From a virus, in the IMG/VR virus record IMGVR_UViG_3300029922_000013, positions 86,859 through 150,858 of that record: a DNA stretch of 64,000 bases, one strand, 5' to 3'. The notes under the pieces are model-generated. The model was not told where the DNA came from. It saw nothing but the letters and a program-made list of their open reading frames with translations, and searched no databases. This document shows positions 42,910 through 51,071 of this stretch, piece after piece. How positions within the stretch are numbered: position 1 is the first letter of the stretch; each line of letters starts with the position of its first letter. Made by a program: the position numbers and the translations under genes.

Positions 42910-43133
42910 TAGTCCTCCTGGAATACTTCTTCGTCAAGATCATCCAAATAAAGGGATTCCGAATCTTCAGACCATTCTTTGTACGTATCGCCTTTACTTA
43001 CAATACGCTCAGATAACTCGAATAGGTGCTGTCTGTTGTCATCATTTTCGTCTTGGATTGTTTCTCCAATAGCTCTAAAAGCCTCTTTATCAGTCATTTT
43101 TCCAAGTTGCCACTCCGAGCAAATTTTACACAT
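42909..43133 (-). CDS. Small acidic hypothetical protein
   Basis: The 74-residue product begins CKICSEWQLGKM (a CxxC pair) and ends in a strongly acidic tail. It abuts the zinc-ribbon gene upstream without a gap. The family is not recognised. Confidence 0.6.
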   Translation of the reverse strand: MCKICSEWQLGKMTDKEAFRAIGETIQDENDDNRQHLFELSERIVSKGDTYKEWSEDSESLYLDDLDEEVFQED

Positions 43134-43373
43134 TCAGTCATTCCCCATATTCCAAGACATACCCTTCATTCTCATATCTTCTGGATCATCTTCTTCACTT
43201 TTCGTAAAAGGAGGAGCGCCGGCATAAGTGTCTATTTTCGTTTTAGAAAGATCCTTAACAGACATTTCCTTGTCACCACACACGCTGCACTTAATGCCTT
43301 CTAAAGAAGCAGCGCTATAGATGTGCTTTTCAGTTCTATGGCCACAATACTTACAAATAATTTCTACATCCAT
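43134..43373 (-). CDS. Small zinc-ribbon protein
   Basis: The 79-residue protein has CKYC (7-10) and CSVC (about 31-34), spaced as one zinc ribbon, followed by a charged tail. It is in the same unit as its neighbours (shared ATG/stop bases with the upstream gene). The target is unknown. Confidence 0.62.
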   Translation of the reverse strand: MDVEIICKYCGHRTEKHIYSAASLEGIKCSVCGDKEMSVKDLSKTKIDTYAGAPPFTKSEEDDPEDMRMKGMSWNMGND

Positions 43374-43708
43374 TAGTTTTCACCATAGACTATGTCGCTA
43401 AAAAGGGCAACAATATTAGCGGACAAGGTTCTAACCAAAAGATTGAAAGTTGGGTCTTCCTGAGTTTGTATCTTGATCTCTCTATCAAAATAGGTAGGAC
43501 ATACCTTAACTGCTTTATCGAGTAGGTCTCTTCCTTTATCTTCATCTCCCATAGCATACCAGTCTGCAGCAAGGCAGACGTATCCTTTGGCCATCAAATC
43601 ACTCGGAAAAGTAACAGCCTTAGATTCAAAATATTCTTCAAGTCCAATGAGTTCTTCAGCTATTTTGAGATGCTCTTCTGGTACATCACCGTGTAGTTTA
43701 TGCTTCAT
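43373..43708 (-). CDS. Hypothetical helical protein (TPR-like)
   Basis: I prefer the start MKHKLHGD (43708), which overlaps the preceding gene by 11 bases; longer starts lie inside that gene. The 111-residue product is helical, with AKGYVCLAADWYAMGDEDKGRDLLDKAVKV resembling a tetratricopeptide repeat. The family is not recognised. Confidence 0.55.
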   Translation of the reverse strand: MKHKLHGDVPEEHLKIAEELIGLEEYFESKAVTFPSDLMAKGYVCLAADWYAMGDEDKGRDLLDKAVKVCPTYFDREIKIQTQEDPTFNLLVRTLSANIVALFSDIVYGEN

Positions 43709-44027
43709 ATGGGAGCTTCTCAAGCTTATAAAAACCACCCTCAGTCTCAAAAGTGATCGTATCGCTAGTGGCATCCAGAACTTTCACAATAGGACTGGTT
43801 CGAATGTAATCCGTATAATTCCGACTATTCACTTTAACACCTGGCAGTCCCAATTCCTTGACATTTACGATTTGAAGCGATCCAGTCATAGTATCGCCAT
43901 CTGAAACATAGAAGTTGTATAGTTTACTTCCTGTTTTGGTCAACTTATAAGTCGCGTCAGCTGGCAAGTTCTTAAATTCTGTAGGTGTTACATCTAGAAC
44001 TGCTTCGTGAATCTTAATTGTACTCAT
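43698..44027 (-). CDS. Hypothetical beta-rich protein
   Basis: I start it at MSTIKIHE (44027), behind GAAGGGATAAT. The 109-residue product is mainly short beta strands (YKLTKTGSKLYNFYV, SLQIVNVKELGLPGVKV). The family is not recognised. Confidence 0.6.
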   Translation of the reverse strand: MSTIKIHEAVLDVTPTEFKNLPADATYKLTKTGSKLYNFYVSDGDTMTGSLQIVNVKELGLPGVKVNSRNYTDYIRTSPIVKVLDATSDTITFETEGGFYKLEKLPYEA

Positions 44028-44028
44028 A

Positions 44029-44274
44029 TTATCCCTTCTCGATTTCCATTTGGTCCATAGCAACAACTTTGCCATTAATATTTGTGACTAGCAAATCTAT
44101 CCAGTACCCATCCATGGGATCTGGATTCTCCTTCGTGTAAGTTTCTACGAAAGAGAGAGCTTTTTTAAGGTCTTTAAACACTTTTACTTTTTGAATGCTG
44201 TTGTCAACATATACGACAATATTCTTACCGCTTGGCTTTATTGTCTTTTTTGCTTTTAGCTTTTTCTTTGCCAT
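44029..44274 (-). CDS. Hypothetical small protein with basic N-terminus
   Basis: The 81-residue product begins MAKKKLKAKKTIKPSGK and continues as a small alpha/beta domain (NIVVYVDN...KVFKDLKKALSFVETYT). It overlaps the upstream gene by 50 bases; both overlapping frames are Lys-rich. A GGA lies nine bases before the ATG. Confidence 0.55.
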   Translation of the reverse strand: MAKKKLKAKKTIKPSGKNIVVYVDNSIQKVKVFKDLKKALSFVETYTKENPDPMDGYWIDLLVTNINGKVVAMDQMEIEKG

Positions 44275-44461
44275 CTTTATTTTCCTTCGGTTTGATCAAC
44301 TTCTTATTTTTGTCGAAAAACTTTAAAGTGAGAGTCTTATCCTCATTTATATCTAAAGAGTAATATACTACTTTGGAAATGTCAATCAGATTTTTGAACT
44401 TACTCAGAAGAACTTTTCCGGTGGAGGGTACTTTAATGGTTGTCGCTATTGGTTTTGTCAT
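44225..44461 (-). CDS. Hypothetical small protein with Lys-rich tail
   Basis: I start it at MTKPIATT (44461), with AGGA eight bases upstream inside the end of the RNA ligase gene. The 78-residue product has a beta-rich body (KVLLSKFKNLIDISKVVYYSLD) and a highly Lys/Glu-rich tail. It overlaps the ligase by 29 bases. Confidence 0.55.
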   Translation of the reverse strand: MTKPIATTIKVPSTGKVLLSKFKNLIDISKVVYYSLDINEDKTLTLKFFDKNKKLIKPKENKDGKEKAKSKKDNKAKR

Positions 44462-45563
44462 CCAAATAATCCTCACTTATCCACTTCAAAGCCTTCTTGT
44501 TGCCCTCAATACTATAATCAGTGGCAGCCTTAATTACAATACCTTCCCTGACCTTGGTATTAGGGTCGTATACGCTAGGACCTTTGGTTAACCCATAGGC
44601 AAGTTCCTTGTTGTACGGACCTTTGTGCAGGACTGGAACGTACTCAAACCCACGTTCTTTAGCAAAGACTTCTACGTCCCCTGGATTAAGCCAGGTTTGC
44701 TTGCCATCTGGTTGAAGTACTTTGACATCAAACAGCACAAAATGGTATTCCTTGAGGCTATAGTCGTAATTGGCCTGAATCCCTGGCCCAATAATCTCTC
44801 CGTAGACCGTTTCACCTAGTTTAAGTTTACTAAACACGTCAATTGATCTGAACGTTTGTCCCCAAACATCTTCTGAATAGAAATGCTTATTGTCGCGACC
44901 TACAGCTTTTTGGACATTATTAGACCCATAACATTGTTCCTGTTTAGGGGCCAGACCAAGGAACTTAACTATCTTACGCCACAGAGTGTTGGTTTGGTAA
45001 GGCAGTAAGGATGCCCGTGCATTCGTACCGTGCAATTTGCACTGAATAACGACTTCTTCACCTTCTTTAAACAAATTAGGTAGCCAGCGTATGGAATCAA
45101 GCCCGTTATATTTGTGGAATAATGGGTGTTCGTAAGGCTTATTCCTTTGCTTATCTTTACCTATAGTTGTTGAAGGACCCTTAACTGGAGGTTCGTACTT
45201 GATAACACCCAAAGCTTCTGCTAAGTTGTCTTCGAAACGAACCTTCTTAAAATCTACCTTATCTCTTACATCAGTAGTGTCCAGCAGCATTCCTTGCGAA
45301 GCGAGCCCTCTCAACCGTATCTGACGCACCCTGCTTCCATTTAATTTTACTTTAGATTCTGGGGGGAAGATTCGATCCTCTAGCCATTTCGGGAGCACAG
45401 AGTCAATCGGAATTAGAATTACGCTATCTCCCACTTTATATTGGGACTTTCTGACTACAATCTGGAATCCGTACACAACTGCGACCTCAAGTTTTTCCGC
45501 GTTATTATGCGGGTTAATTTCCAAAATCTTGGTCAATGGTACTTTAAAATCAGTTTCAGACAT
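44433..45563 (-). CDS. ATP-dependent RNA ligase (DraRnl/Rnl5-like)
   Basis: In this 376-residue protein the N-terminal 110 residues look like the OB-fold module preceding the ligase core in Deinococcus Rnl-type enzymes. The nucleotidyltransferase motifs follow: motif I CKLHGTNAR with the AMP-accepting Lys176, motif III VYGEIIGPGIQ, motif IIIa FVLFDVKV, motif IV REGIVIKA and motif V ALKWIS. These enzymes seal 3'-OH/5'-phosphate breaks in RNA. Together with the kinase/phosphatase at 45688 and the nucleotidyltransferase at 46583 it forms an RNA-repair set. Gene order suggests one leftward transcript. Confidence 0.85.
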   Translation of the reverse strand: MSETDFKVPLTKILEINPHNNAEKLEVAVVYGFQIVVRKSQYKVGDSVILIPIDSVLPKWLEDRIFPPESKVKLNGSRVRQIRLRGLASQGMLLDTTDVRDKVDFKKVRFEDNLAEALGVIKYEPPVKGPSTTIGKDKQRNKPYEHPLFHKYNGLDSIRWLPNLFKEGEEVVIQCKLHGTNARASLLPYQTNTLWRKIVKFLGLAPKQEQCYGSNNVQKAVGRDNKHFYSEDVWGQTFRSIDVFSKLKLGETVYGEIIGPGIQANYDYSLKEYHFVLFDVKVLQPDGKQTWLNPGDVEVFAKERGFEYVPVLHKGPYNKELAYGLTKGPSVYDPNTKVREGIVIKAATDYSIEGNKKALKWISEDYLDDKTNSDNH

Positions 45564-45598
45564 ATTTGCTCCTATTCAACATTCTAACATCATTTTTA

Positions 45599-45681
45599 CG
45601 TGGGCCGGTTTGAGATCCCTCCAGGCATGTCAACCAGCCATGTCCATCAACGGGATTGCGCCACGGGAAGGACTACCTTCC
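45599..45681 (-). ncRNA. Nested RNA hairpin between RNA-repair genes
   Basis: The 124-base gap between kinase stop and ligase start folds on paper into two hairpins. One is GGAAGG/CCTTCC (45666-45681, loop of four). The other is an extended stem of three tiers: CGTGG/CCACG (45661-45665 with 45599-45603), ATCCC/GGGAT (45652-45656 with 45615-45619, in plus coordinates), and GGCATG with CATGTCC (one bulge, 45624-45645). No T tract follows on the minus strand, so it is not a simple terminator. It could be a processing or autoregulatory site, or an RNA made from the operon. Confidence 0.45.
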
Positions 45682-45687
45682 AATTCT

Positions 45688-46551
45688 TTAGAAATTACCT
45701 TCTGCTACTTGAAAAACCGTTAGCCCACGTTGACGTAACATTTTAACTACTTGGTTTCGATCATCTAAACAAAAATAAACATCGAAGCGGGTCAACACTT
45801 CAAAATCAAGCATTATTTCCTTCACAATATTATCCGGCCTAGAATCACTTCTAGGCCGCATAAACAAAAGACCATGCGGAGCGCTATTATCTTTTAGCCA
45901 ATCTTGCGTCTGCTTACGCCAGTTATCCGGTCTACCAGAGCAATATACAACTCCGTGGCTCTTAGAAAAGTTCTTTAGTAGGTCCATTACAGGCCAATTT
46001 ACTGTGTCGTCTGCCATTCCTTTAAAAAAACCGTTCCAGTCTTTTTTGCATTCTCCTCGAACAAAATGACGTCTATGTTCCACATCGCATAGAGTCCCGT
46101 CTAAATCTGACCAAATCACTGGTTCTTTAAAACCCTCAGGCCACACCCTAGTCACGGTGTCCGCTTCCGAATCTTGCACGCGCTCATACTTGGAAAAGAA
46201 CATGTTTAGAGCATTGCTAGCATCAGCTTCTACTTTAATCGTTTCATGGTCCTTACGGGCTAGACAACGATCAAAGCAGGTCTTAAAAGACTCATGGAGA
46301 ACGATAATTTCAGTCTGATAGCCCTTTCCTTTGGCTGGATTAAGATAGCGATCTCTCTGGATTTTATTAAAGTTGAGCCTATCGATCACAATATCTTTGC
46401 CGTCTTGGATGGCTTGATGGAATAGAACCAGATGTTCTTTTTGTTGGGAATCTTGATTGATGTAGATATAGCCTTCGTTGCGAGCTAGGGCTTTAGCCTT
46501 AGAACTCTTACCGCTGCCAGGTGGGCCTACCATTAGGATTAACTTGCTCAT
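45688..46551 (-). CDS. Polynucleotide 5'-kinase/3'-phosphatase (T4 Pnkp-like)
   Basis: I start it at MSKLILMVG (46551), with AGGA eight bases upstream; a start at 46569 is possible. The 287-residue product has an N-terminal P-loop kinase (GPPGSGKSS, about 9-17, and VIDRLNFNKIQRDRY) and a C-terminal HAD phosphatase (WSDLDGTLCD, nucleophile about Asp149; YCSGRPDNWR; YFCLDDRNQVVKM). The order kinase then phosphatase and the length match T4 polynucleotide kinase (301). It would heal 2',3'-cyclic phosphate/5'-OH RNA ends for the ligase encoded next. Confidence 0.88.
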   Translation of the reverse strand: MSKLILMVGPPGSGKSSKAKALARNEGYIYINQDSQQKEHLVLFHQAIQDGKDIVIDRLNFNKIQRDRYLNPAKGKGYQTEIIVLHESFKTCFDRCLARKDHETIKVEADASNALNMFFSKYERVQDSEADTVTRVWPEGFKEPVIWSDLDGTLCDVEHRRHFVRGECKKDWNGFFKGMADDTVNWPVMDLLKNFSKSHGVVYCSGRPDNWRKQTQDWLKDNSAPHGLLFMRPRSDSRPDNIVKEIMLDFEVLTRFDVYFCLDDRNQVVKMLRQRGLTVFQVAEGNF

Positions 46552-46582
46552 ACATACCATCCTACCCAAACTTTTATAAAAG

Positions 46583-47563
46583 TCAACCTCTTTTTACGAT
46601 ATCTGAATAAACTTCATAAATAAAGTTGTCGGCCCATTCCTTGTCTGGTGTGTCGCGGAGGGTAGATTTTAGCTGAGTTTCTTTAAGTAGTTCTAGACCG
46701 TTCTCAATGATTTCTGCAGTTTCTTTATATGGAATCTGTCCCAATTTAACCTTGAGCAAAAGTTCTCTATCTGGTCTAGGGAACGTAATATGTCCTGTCT
46801 GGAGTAGTTCCAAAGCTTCACTATTTACACGAATGGCATGACTACACGCTTTTTGATCCACGCCCTGGTTGTTCTCAGCGAGTAGCGCTCTCTTGCCGTA
46901 TTCATCAAATTTACGTTGAATTTGTGATTTCACATACTTCACGCTAGCATGATAGGGATACTTTTTATCACATACCTCTAGATGAGGCTCTAGAGTTCCA
47001 TTAGGTGCTTTACATTGTGTTACCTTTATGTACTCATTCTGGCAAGTTTTAATAAAGTTATCTACGTCAGTTGCGCCTAATTCCATATATTCTGGGAGAT
47101 CTTTTAGCCATTCTAGGGTGGCTCTAAGTGCATGAATTCTAAAGCCTTTTAGCCCATATTTTTGAGCTTGAGTTTTCGCGTAACCGATGAAAGCACAAAC
47201 GTTTCTAGTCAGAAGCTTTTCTCTATTTTCATAGATAGGAGAAATTATGAAAGAATTGGCTCCTATGGAGCTATATTTAGAAGCTCTAAATTCTGGAGAA
47301 AACAAAACATCCAGGGCTACGGTTTGGCCTTCCATTAATAATTCTAAAAAACGATCTAAGCTAAAGATCTCAATATCAATGTCGTCTTTCGTATTACGCT
47401 CACAATCAGCTTTTGGTCGAGTTTTTTGAATGGTCTTCTTATAGTTTCCTAATACGATTTCTCTTGGACTTGGAAGGTATATAGCTTTGTAGTCCAAATC
47501 GGATTCTGGGGTATCTGTCCCGTAAAGATGACTGCCGAACTTAATGCGTAATATTTCATTCAT
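46583..47563 (-). CDS. RlaP-like predicted nucleotidyltransferase
   Basis: I start it at MNEILRIKFG (47563), whose ATGA overlaps the RNR stop. The 326-residue protein opens with the polymerase-beta-type signature KFGSHLYGTDTPESDLDYKAI (GS-x3-G-x8-D-x-D) and has a further acidic strand DIDIEIFSL as third carboxylate. The long helical C-terminus matches COG3541-type proteins, which are often linked to RNA ligases (RlaP). The reaction is probably nucleotide transfer to RNA ends. It lies 31 bases upstream of the kinase/phosphatase. Confidence 0.75.
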   Translation of the reverse strand: MNEILRIKFGSHLYGTDTPESDLDYKAIYLPSPREIVLGNYKKTIQKTRPKADCERNTKDDIDIEIFSLDRFLELLMEGQTVALDVLFSPEFRASKYSSIGANSFIISPIYENREKLLTRNVCAFIGYAKTQAQKYGLKGFRIHALRATLEWLKDLPEYMELGATDVDNFIKTCQNEYIKVTQCKAPNGTLEPHLEVCDKKYPYHASVKYVKSQIQRKFDEYGKRALLAENNQGVDQKACSHAIRVNSEALELLQTGHITFPRPDRELLLKVKLGQIPYKETAEIIENGLELLKETQLKSTLRDTPDKEWADNFIYEVYSDIVKRG

Positions 47564-49185
47564 ATCCCACAAACCCCGTTAACACAACTATTTTCCATTT
47601 CCTCAAACACCTTGCCTTCATCTTGAAGAGCTTCTTCCAGAGTAACTCGTGTCAATGGCTGTCCACCACGGCATCCATCTGGATAAACGGTGAATCCCCT
47701 AAGACGCTTAGCGTACTTCAGAAGAACATTAGCATTCTTCTCATAGTTATCTTCATTATTAGTCTCAGATCCCCATGACGGCATGTTACAAGTACTAGAA
47801 ATAGACATATCCACATAGTTTTGAACATCGGCCTGGAACTTAACCCGTTGCTTAAATGTCAAGTCGTAAGAATCCTTGATATTTTCAAGTTTGACACCTT
47901 GTTCTAGGAGCCTCTTGACAGATCCGTCCACTACATATTGATACATCCACTTGTTGTCCTTGAAGTAACGCCTCTTATAAGCCTTACAGAAGAGTGGTTC
48001 AATCCCTGTAGTAGATTCTGCAATGATCCCGATGGTTCCTGTTGGAGCGATTGCACGAACCCCCTTTGGCACAGATACTCCCAATTGCTTAGCTCCAATG
48101 AAGGCTGCGGAGTCTGATTCTTGTTCATAAATAGACAGCCACTTGTGGAGTTCTGGGCTTACTTCATATCCCAAACCTCTGGCCATGAGCCATTCATGGA
48201 TTCCACCTAGACCCAATCCAATGCGGTTGTTCTTAACGCCCACTTCCTTAATCTTGGCTGTAGGAACGTCACTGTAGATACCACCACAAAGCAAGAACAA
48301 GGTAGCGTACTTAACGGTTTCTGCAAGATCCTTCTTATCCTTAATCCTATTAATCCAAACTGTTCCTAGATTACACTTATCAGAATCATCTTCGCTCGTC
48401 ACTTCCGTACATGCATTTCTCAATGATTCCGCATCCTTACGGAAGTTAAAGCTCATGCCTGGTTCAGCAGAAGAAAATGCTTGCTTACAATTTTCCAACC
48501 AAACCTTCTTGGCCAGTTGGTGCTTGTCGTGGTTCTCGTTCTCTATAGCAATGAAGAATTCCGTATCATAGACCACAGAAATATTGGTGAGTTCCATTGG
48601 GAGTGGGAACGTTAGGTCTGATAGTTTAGCCTGCTTAAGGAAATCCGTGTAGTCCTTGAGGTGGATAAATTTAAAAACATCCTTATGTGACCAATTGAGT
48701 CCAGCCCAGATTGCAGATCTACGTTGTCCTCCCTGCATAATATAGCGCCCAGACTCGTTAACCATTTTCATCAAGGCAATCGGTCCTGTAGAAGTCCCAC
48801 CTGTTCGAGCGATCTTTTCGCCTTCGCCACGCAACTTAGAGTATTCTACTCCAATACCACCACCAGTCATCAACGCTGCAGTAACCTTGTGTTGAACTTC
48901 AGCCCAGGACTCTCTGGAATCTTCTGCTCTGAATAGAAAGCAATTATTAACTTGATGGAACTCTCTTCCGGCAGCGTACAGGTAGCGTCCACCTGGAATG
49001 AATTTACGATCTAGGATGATATTGTAGATCTTTTCTTTAGTCTTGGCATCAAGTAACTGAGAACAAACTGCTTCAGTTACTCGTTTGGCTGTATCAGCCC
49101 ATGTTTCAACTCCGTCTTTGGAGTATTTTTGCAGATAAATGTCTTGTGAAAACTTAGACGAAAAAACATCGAACGAACTCTTCAT
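47560..49185 (-). CDS. nrdJ: Class II (cobalamin-dependent) ribonucleotide reductase
   Basis: This 541-residue single-chain reductase has the RNR cysteines: Cys82 in VNNCFLF, the catalytic NACTE (Asn257, Cys259, Glu261), Cys271 in DKCNLGTV as partner of Cys82, and the C-terminal shuttle pair CVNGVC (534 and 539). GGQRRSAIWAGL and the absence of an ATP-cone and of any small-subunit gene nearby point to the adenosylcobalamin class. It is shorter than most NrdJ proteins (700 or more) but close to compact phage forms. It would make deoxynucleotides. SD is GAGGA. Confidence 0.85.
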   Translation of the reverse strand: MKSSFDVFSSKFSQDIYLQKYSKDGVETWADTAKRVTEAVCSQLLDAKTKEKIYNIILDRKFIPGGRYLYAAGREFHQVNNCFLFRAEDSRESWAEVQHKVTAALMTGGGIGVEYSKLRGEGEKIARTGGTSTGPIALMKMVNESGRYIMQGGQRRSAIWAGLNWSHKDVFKFIHLKDYTDFLKQAKLSDLTFPLPMELTNISVVYDTEFFIAIENENHDKHQLAKKVWLENCKQAFSSAEPGMSFNFRKDAESLRNACTEVTSEDDSDKCNLGTVWINRIKDKKDLAETVKYATLFLLCGGIYSDVPTAKIKEVGVKNNRIGLGLGGIHEWLMARGLGYEVSPELHKWLSIYEQESDSAAFIGAKQLGVSVPKGVRAIAPTGTIGIIAESTTGIEPLFCKAYKRRYFKDNKWMYQYVVDGSVKRLLEQGVKLENIKDSYDLTFKQRVKFQADVQNYVDMSISSTCNMPSWGSETNNEDNYEKNANVLLKYAKRLRGFTVYPDGCRGGQPLTRVTLEEALQDEGKVFEEMENSCVNGVCGI

Positions 49186-49200
49186 TTACGGTGTCCTCTA

Positions 49201-49500
49201 TTATTCTTGTGGTTCAAGTATCTTGTTAATTTCTTCTACCAGCTTAGCATTTCCCTTACGAAAGTCAAGCCTAATTTGCAGTACAAACATGATTCCGTTT
49301 AGGAAGCTTGAAACAGTAACAAAGGCTTCGGAATTCAAATATTTAAAATTTAAATATCCAATTAAAATCGTGGCGGCTACTAGTAAACTAAAATTCTTGA
49401 ATGCTATCCAGGCTCCATTCCAAATGGCCCAACGGCTCAGCCTTTTCAATTTGGTCTTCTGCTCATCGGTAATATCTAGATCATCGATATTAAATCCCAT
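49201..49500 (-). CDS. Small two-TM membrane protein
   Basis: The start MGFNIDD (49500) overlaps the preceding stop (ATGA). The 99-residue protein has two hydrophobic helices (about 37-52 and 62-77) flanked by charged cytoplasmic-looking ends. It could be a holin or an envelope modulator; there is no lysin next to it. It lies just upstream of the RNR. Confidence 0.6.
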   Translation of the reverse strand: MGFNIDDLDITDEQKTKLKRLSRWAIWNGAWIAFKNFSLLVAATILIGYLNFKYLNSEAFVTVSSFLNGIMFVLQIRLDFRKGNAKLVEEINKILEPQE

Positions 49501-50150
49501 CAGTCCCACCATTTTCTTGCGTGCGCTTTAAGTATATGTGCCAGCTTATCAACGTCGTTCAAATAATCCTGATCAGCTTTTTTATACATCTCCTGACGCT
49601 CTTCCATTTCTTGATTCTTGACTTCTTCGGTTGCATTTAGGGTACCGGAACGCCAAGATTCCCATTTAAAGAGAGTGGGCTCTCCATTCTTATCGAACTT
49701 TTCAGGAATAGTCTTAGTTTCAAGCTTACCCCAGCGTCTCTCGTGCTGGCGATAATACTTATCTTCATATCTACCTCTTTGAAGCCTCCAAGTGATCTTA
49801 ATTAGATCGCTCAACGCTTTCATATCCTCGTCTTCTTGAACAGCATGGCCGTTCTCTAGCGCCTTACGGATTCTCTTAAGCTTAAAATTAAGAAGATCAT
49901 AAGCGCAAGCAAAATCGAAATCGTAGTTTTTCCATCCAAAACGAGCGTAATCCCAAGCTCTGCGAGTTCTATCTATCTTTACATCAAAAAAGCTTTCAAT
50001 TGGATAAACAACCTTAAACATAATGAACTGTAGAACATGGTGAAGCCCCTTCTGGAACAAATTACAATCAGTATCAACTCCCATTGGGCAACCACAATCC
50101 ATTGCGAGCCAGCGGGGCTTGCGTTCTTTTAGAGCTTTAGAATTTAACAT
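49500..50150 (-). CDS. Conserved-looking phage hypothetical protein
   Basis: The 216-residue protein is rich in Trp, Tyr, Lys and Asp. An N-terminal segment MDCGCPMGVD is followed by a helical region with AWDYARFGWKNYDFDFACAYDLLNFKLKRIRKAL. This composition resembles a protein seen in several large phages next to nucleotide-metabolism genes, but I know no function. The start overlaps the previous gene by 14 bases. Confidence 0.6.
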   Translation of the reverse strand: MLNSKALKERKPRWLAMDCGCPMGVDTDCNLFQKGLHHVLQFIMFKVVYPIESFFDVKIDRTRRAWDYARFGWKNYDFDFACAYDLLNFKLKRIRKALENGHAVQEDEDMKALSDLIKITWRLQRGRYEDKYYRQHERRWGKLETKTIPEKFDKNGEPTLFKWESWRSGTLNATEEVKNQEMEERQEMYKKADQDYLNDVDKLAHILKAHARKWWD

Positions 50151-50442
50151 CTTGACTCCTCAAAGTGGTAAGTTGGGATCTGAGTTCTACATTTTCTCTA
50201 ATTAGTTCTGAATTCAAAAGCTCAGCTCTACTCAACTTTGTCCATCTCTCGGCCAATGCCTTCTGCATCTGGCGGAGTTGAGCCCTACGACTCTTGCCTC
50301 TTCGCTCTTTGGGTTCATCAGTTTCACTTGCCAAGACCCAATCGCCTATCGTTGGTCGATCTGATTCGTAGTAGCCCCAGCAAACATCTACAGGATTTCC
50401 ACTTCCTTCATCAATCTGTACCCAAAAGCTTCGTTTACTCAT
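50137..50442 (-). CDS. Hypothetical protein with coiled coil
   Basis: In this 101-residue product a short N-terminal beta region (SFWVQIDEGSGNPVDVCWGYYE) is followed by a basic linker and a C-terminal coiled coil (about 60-100). The ATG overlaps the stop of the 58-residue gene upstream (ATGA). Confidence 0.58.
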   Translation of the reverse strand: MSKRSFWVQIDEGSGNPVDVCWGYYESDRPTIGDWVLASETDEPKERRGKSRRAQLRQMQKALAERWTKLSRAELLNSELIRENVELRSQLTTLRSQDVKF

Positions 50443-50615
50443 TTCTTCATCCTTTGTATCAATTTATCGATTAGAATAACCATGTCCGTAGGATCGACGC
50501 GTTCCATAATCATCAAATCAGCGAATCTTTCAACTGCTTTTTCGGGGTCTAGTTCCATGGTATGCTCCATGACGAAATCTATCTGCTTTTTTGTAAGTCT
50601 AATTCTGTCGCTCAA
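50439..50615 (-). CDS. Small helical hypothetical protein
   Basis: The 58-residue reading frame starts with TTG at 50615 behind a good SD (GAGGTG) and ends overlapping the next ATG. The product is helical and charged (TKKQIDFVMEHTMELDPEKA). The reading frame, spacing and overlap support a real gene despite its size. Confidence 0.58.
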   Translation of the reverse strand: MSDRIRLTKKQIDFVMEHTMELDPEKAVERFADLMIMERVDPTDMVILIDKLIQRMKK

Positions 50616-50623
50616 ATATCACC

Positions 50624-50839
50624 TCAATCTGTCAGCACTAGCATTCTGTAGACACCATCTTCATCCAAAAGTACGACATGTCCTGTTTTTTGGTTCACCT
50701 TAACATATTTTTCAATGCCCTTTTGGTCTGCCCTGCCAATTTCAACCCAATGACCGCGACCATCCTGATTAGTCCTACGGCGATCTACCTTCTTTAGGAA
50801 GGGATGACCAAATCGATCTGAGTGTATTTCAAACACCAT
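50624..50839 (-). CDS. Hypothetical small beta protein
   Basis: The 71-residue basic protein has beta strands (GHWVEIGRADQKGIEKYVKV and GHVVLLDEDG). It overlaps the upstream gene by 11 bases. The family is not recognised. Confidence 0.55.
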   Translation of the reverse strand: MVFEIHSDRFGHPFLKKVDRRRTNQDGRGHWVEIGRADQKGIEKYVKVNQKTGHVVLLDEDGVYRMLVLTD

Positions 50840-51071
50840 TGTAAAGTTCCTCGTTATGATCTTCTAAAAAGTTAATAAGCGAATGGTAGACCTGTTCTTC
50901 TAGGTGTTTCATTGTTGCTCCTGGAAAGCCTCTGTGTTCATGGTGATAATAGTCTTTATCCCATTCTTTCCTGTATTCAACTCTAATCATGCCGTTGAAA
51001 TCGCTGCAGAATTGAACTTCATAGTCTAATTGGGTGATGTCATGCAGTAGTTCGGTGATGGTTCTAGTCAT
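50829..51071 (-). CDS. Hypothetical small protein
   Basis: The 80-residue product has a short beta core (YEVQFCSDFNGMIRVEYRK), a His-rich HHEHRG segment and a C-terminal helix. The ATG overlaps the dUTPase stop (ATGA), indicating co-translation. The family is not recognised. Confidence 0.55.
   Translation of the reverse strand: MTRTITELLHDITQLDYEVQFCSDFNGMIRVEYRKEWDKDYYHHEHRGFPGATMKHLEEQVYHSLINFLEDHNEELYNGV

Noticed and set aside
45601-45660. tRNA-like T arm (GGTTTGAGATCC) between the RNA-repair genes
   Set aside because: The flanking bases do not make a five-pair T stem and no acceptor stem can be built around it.
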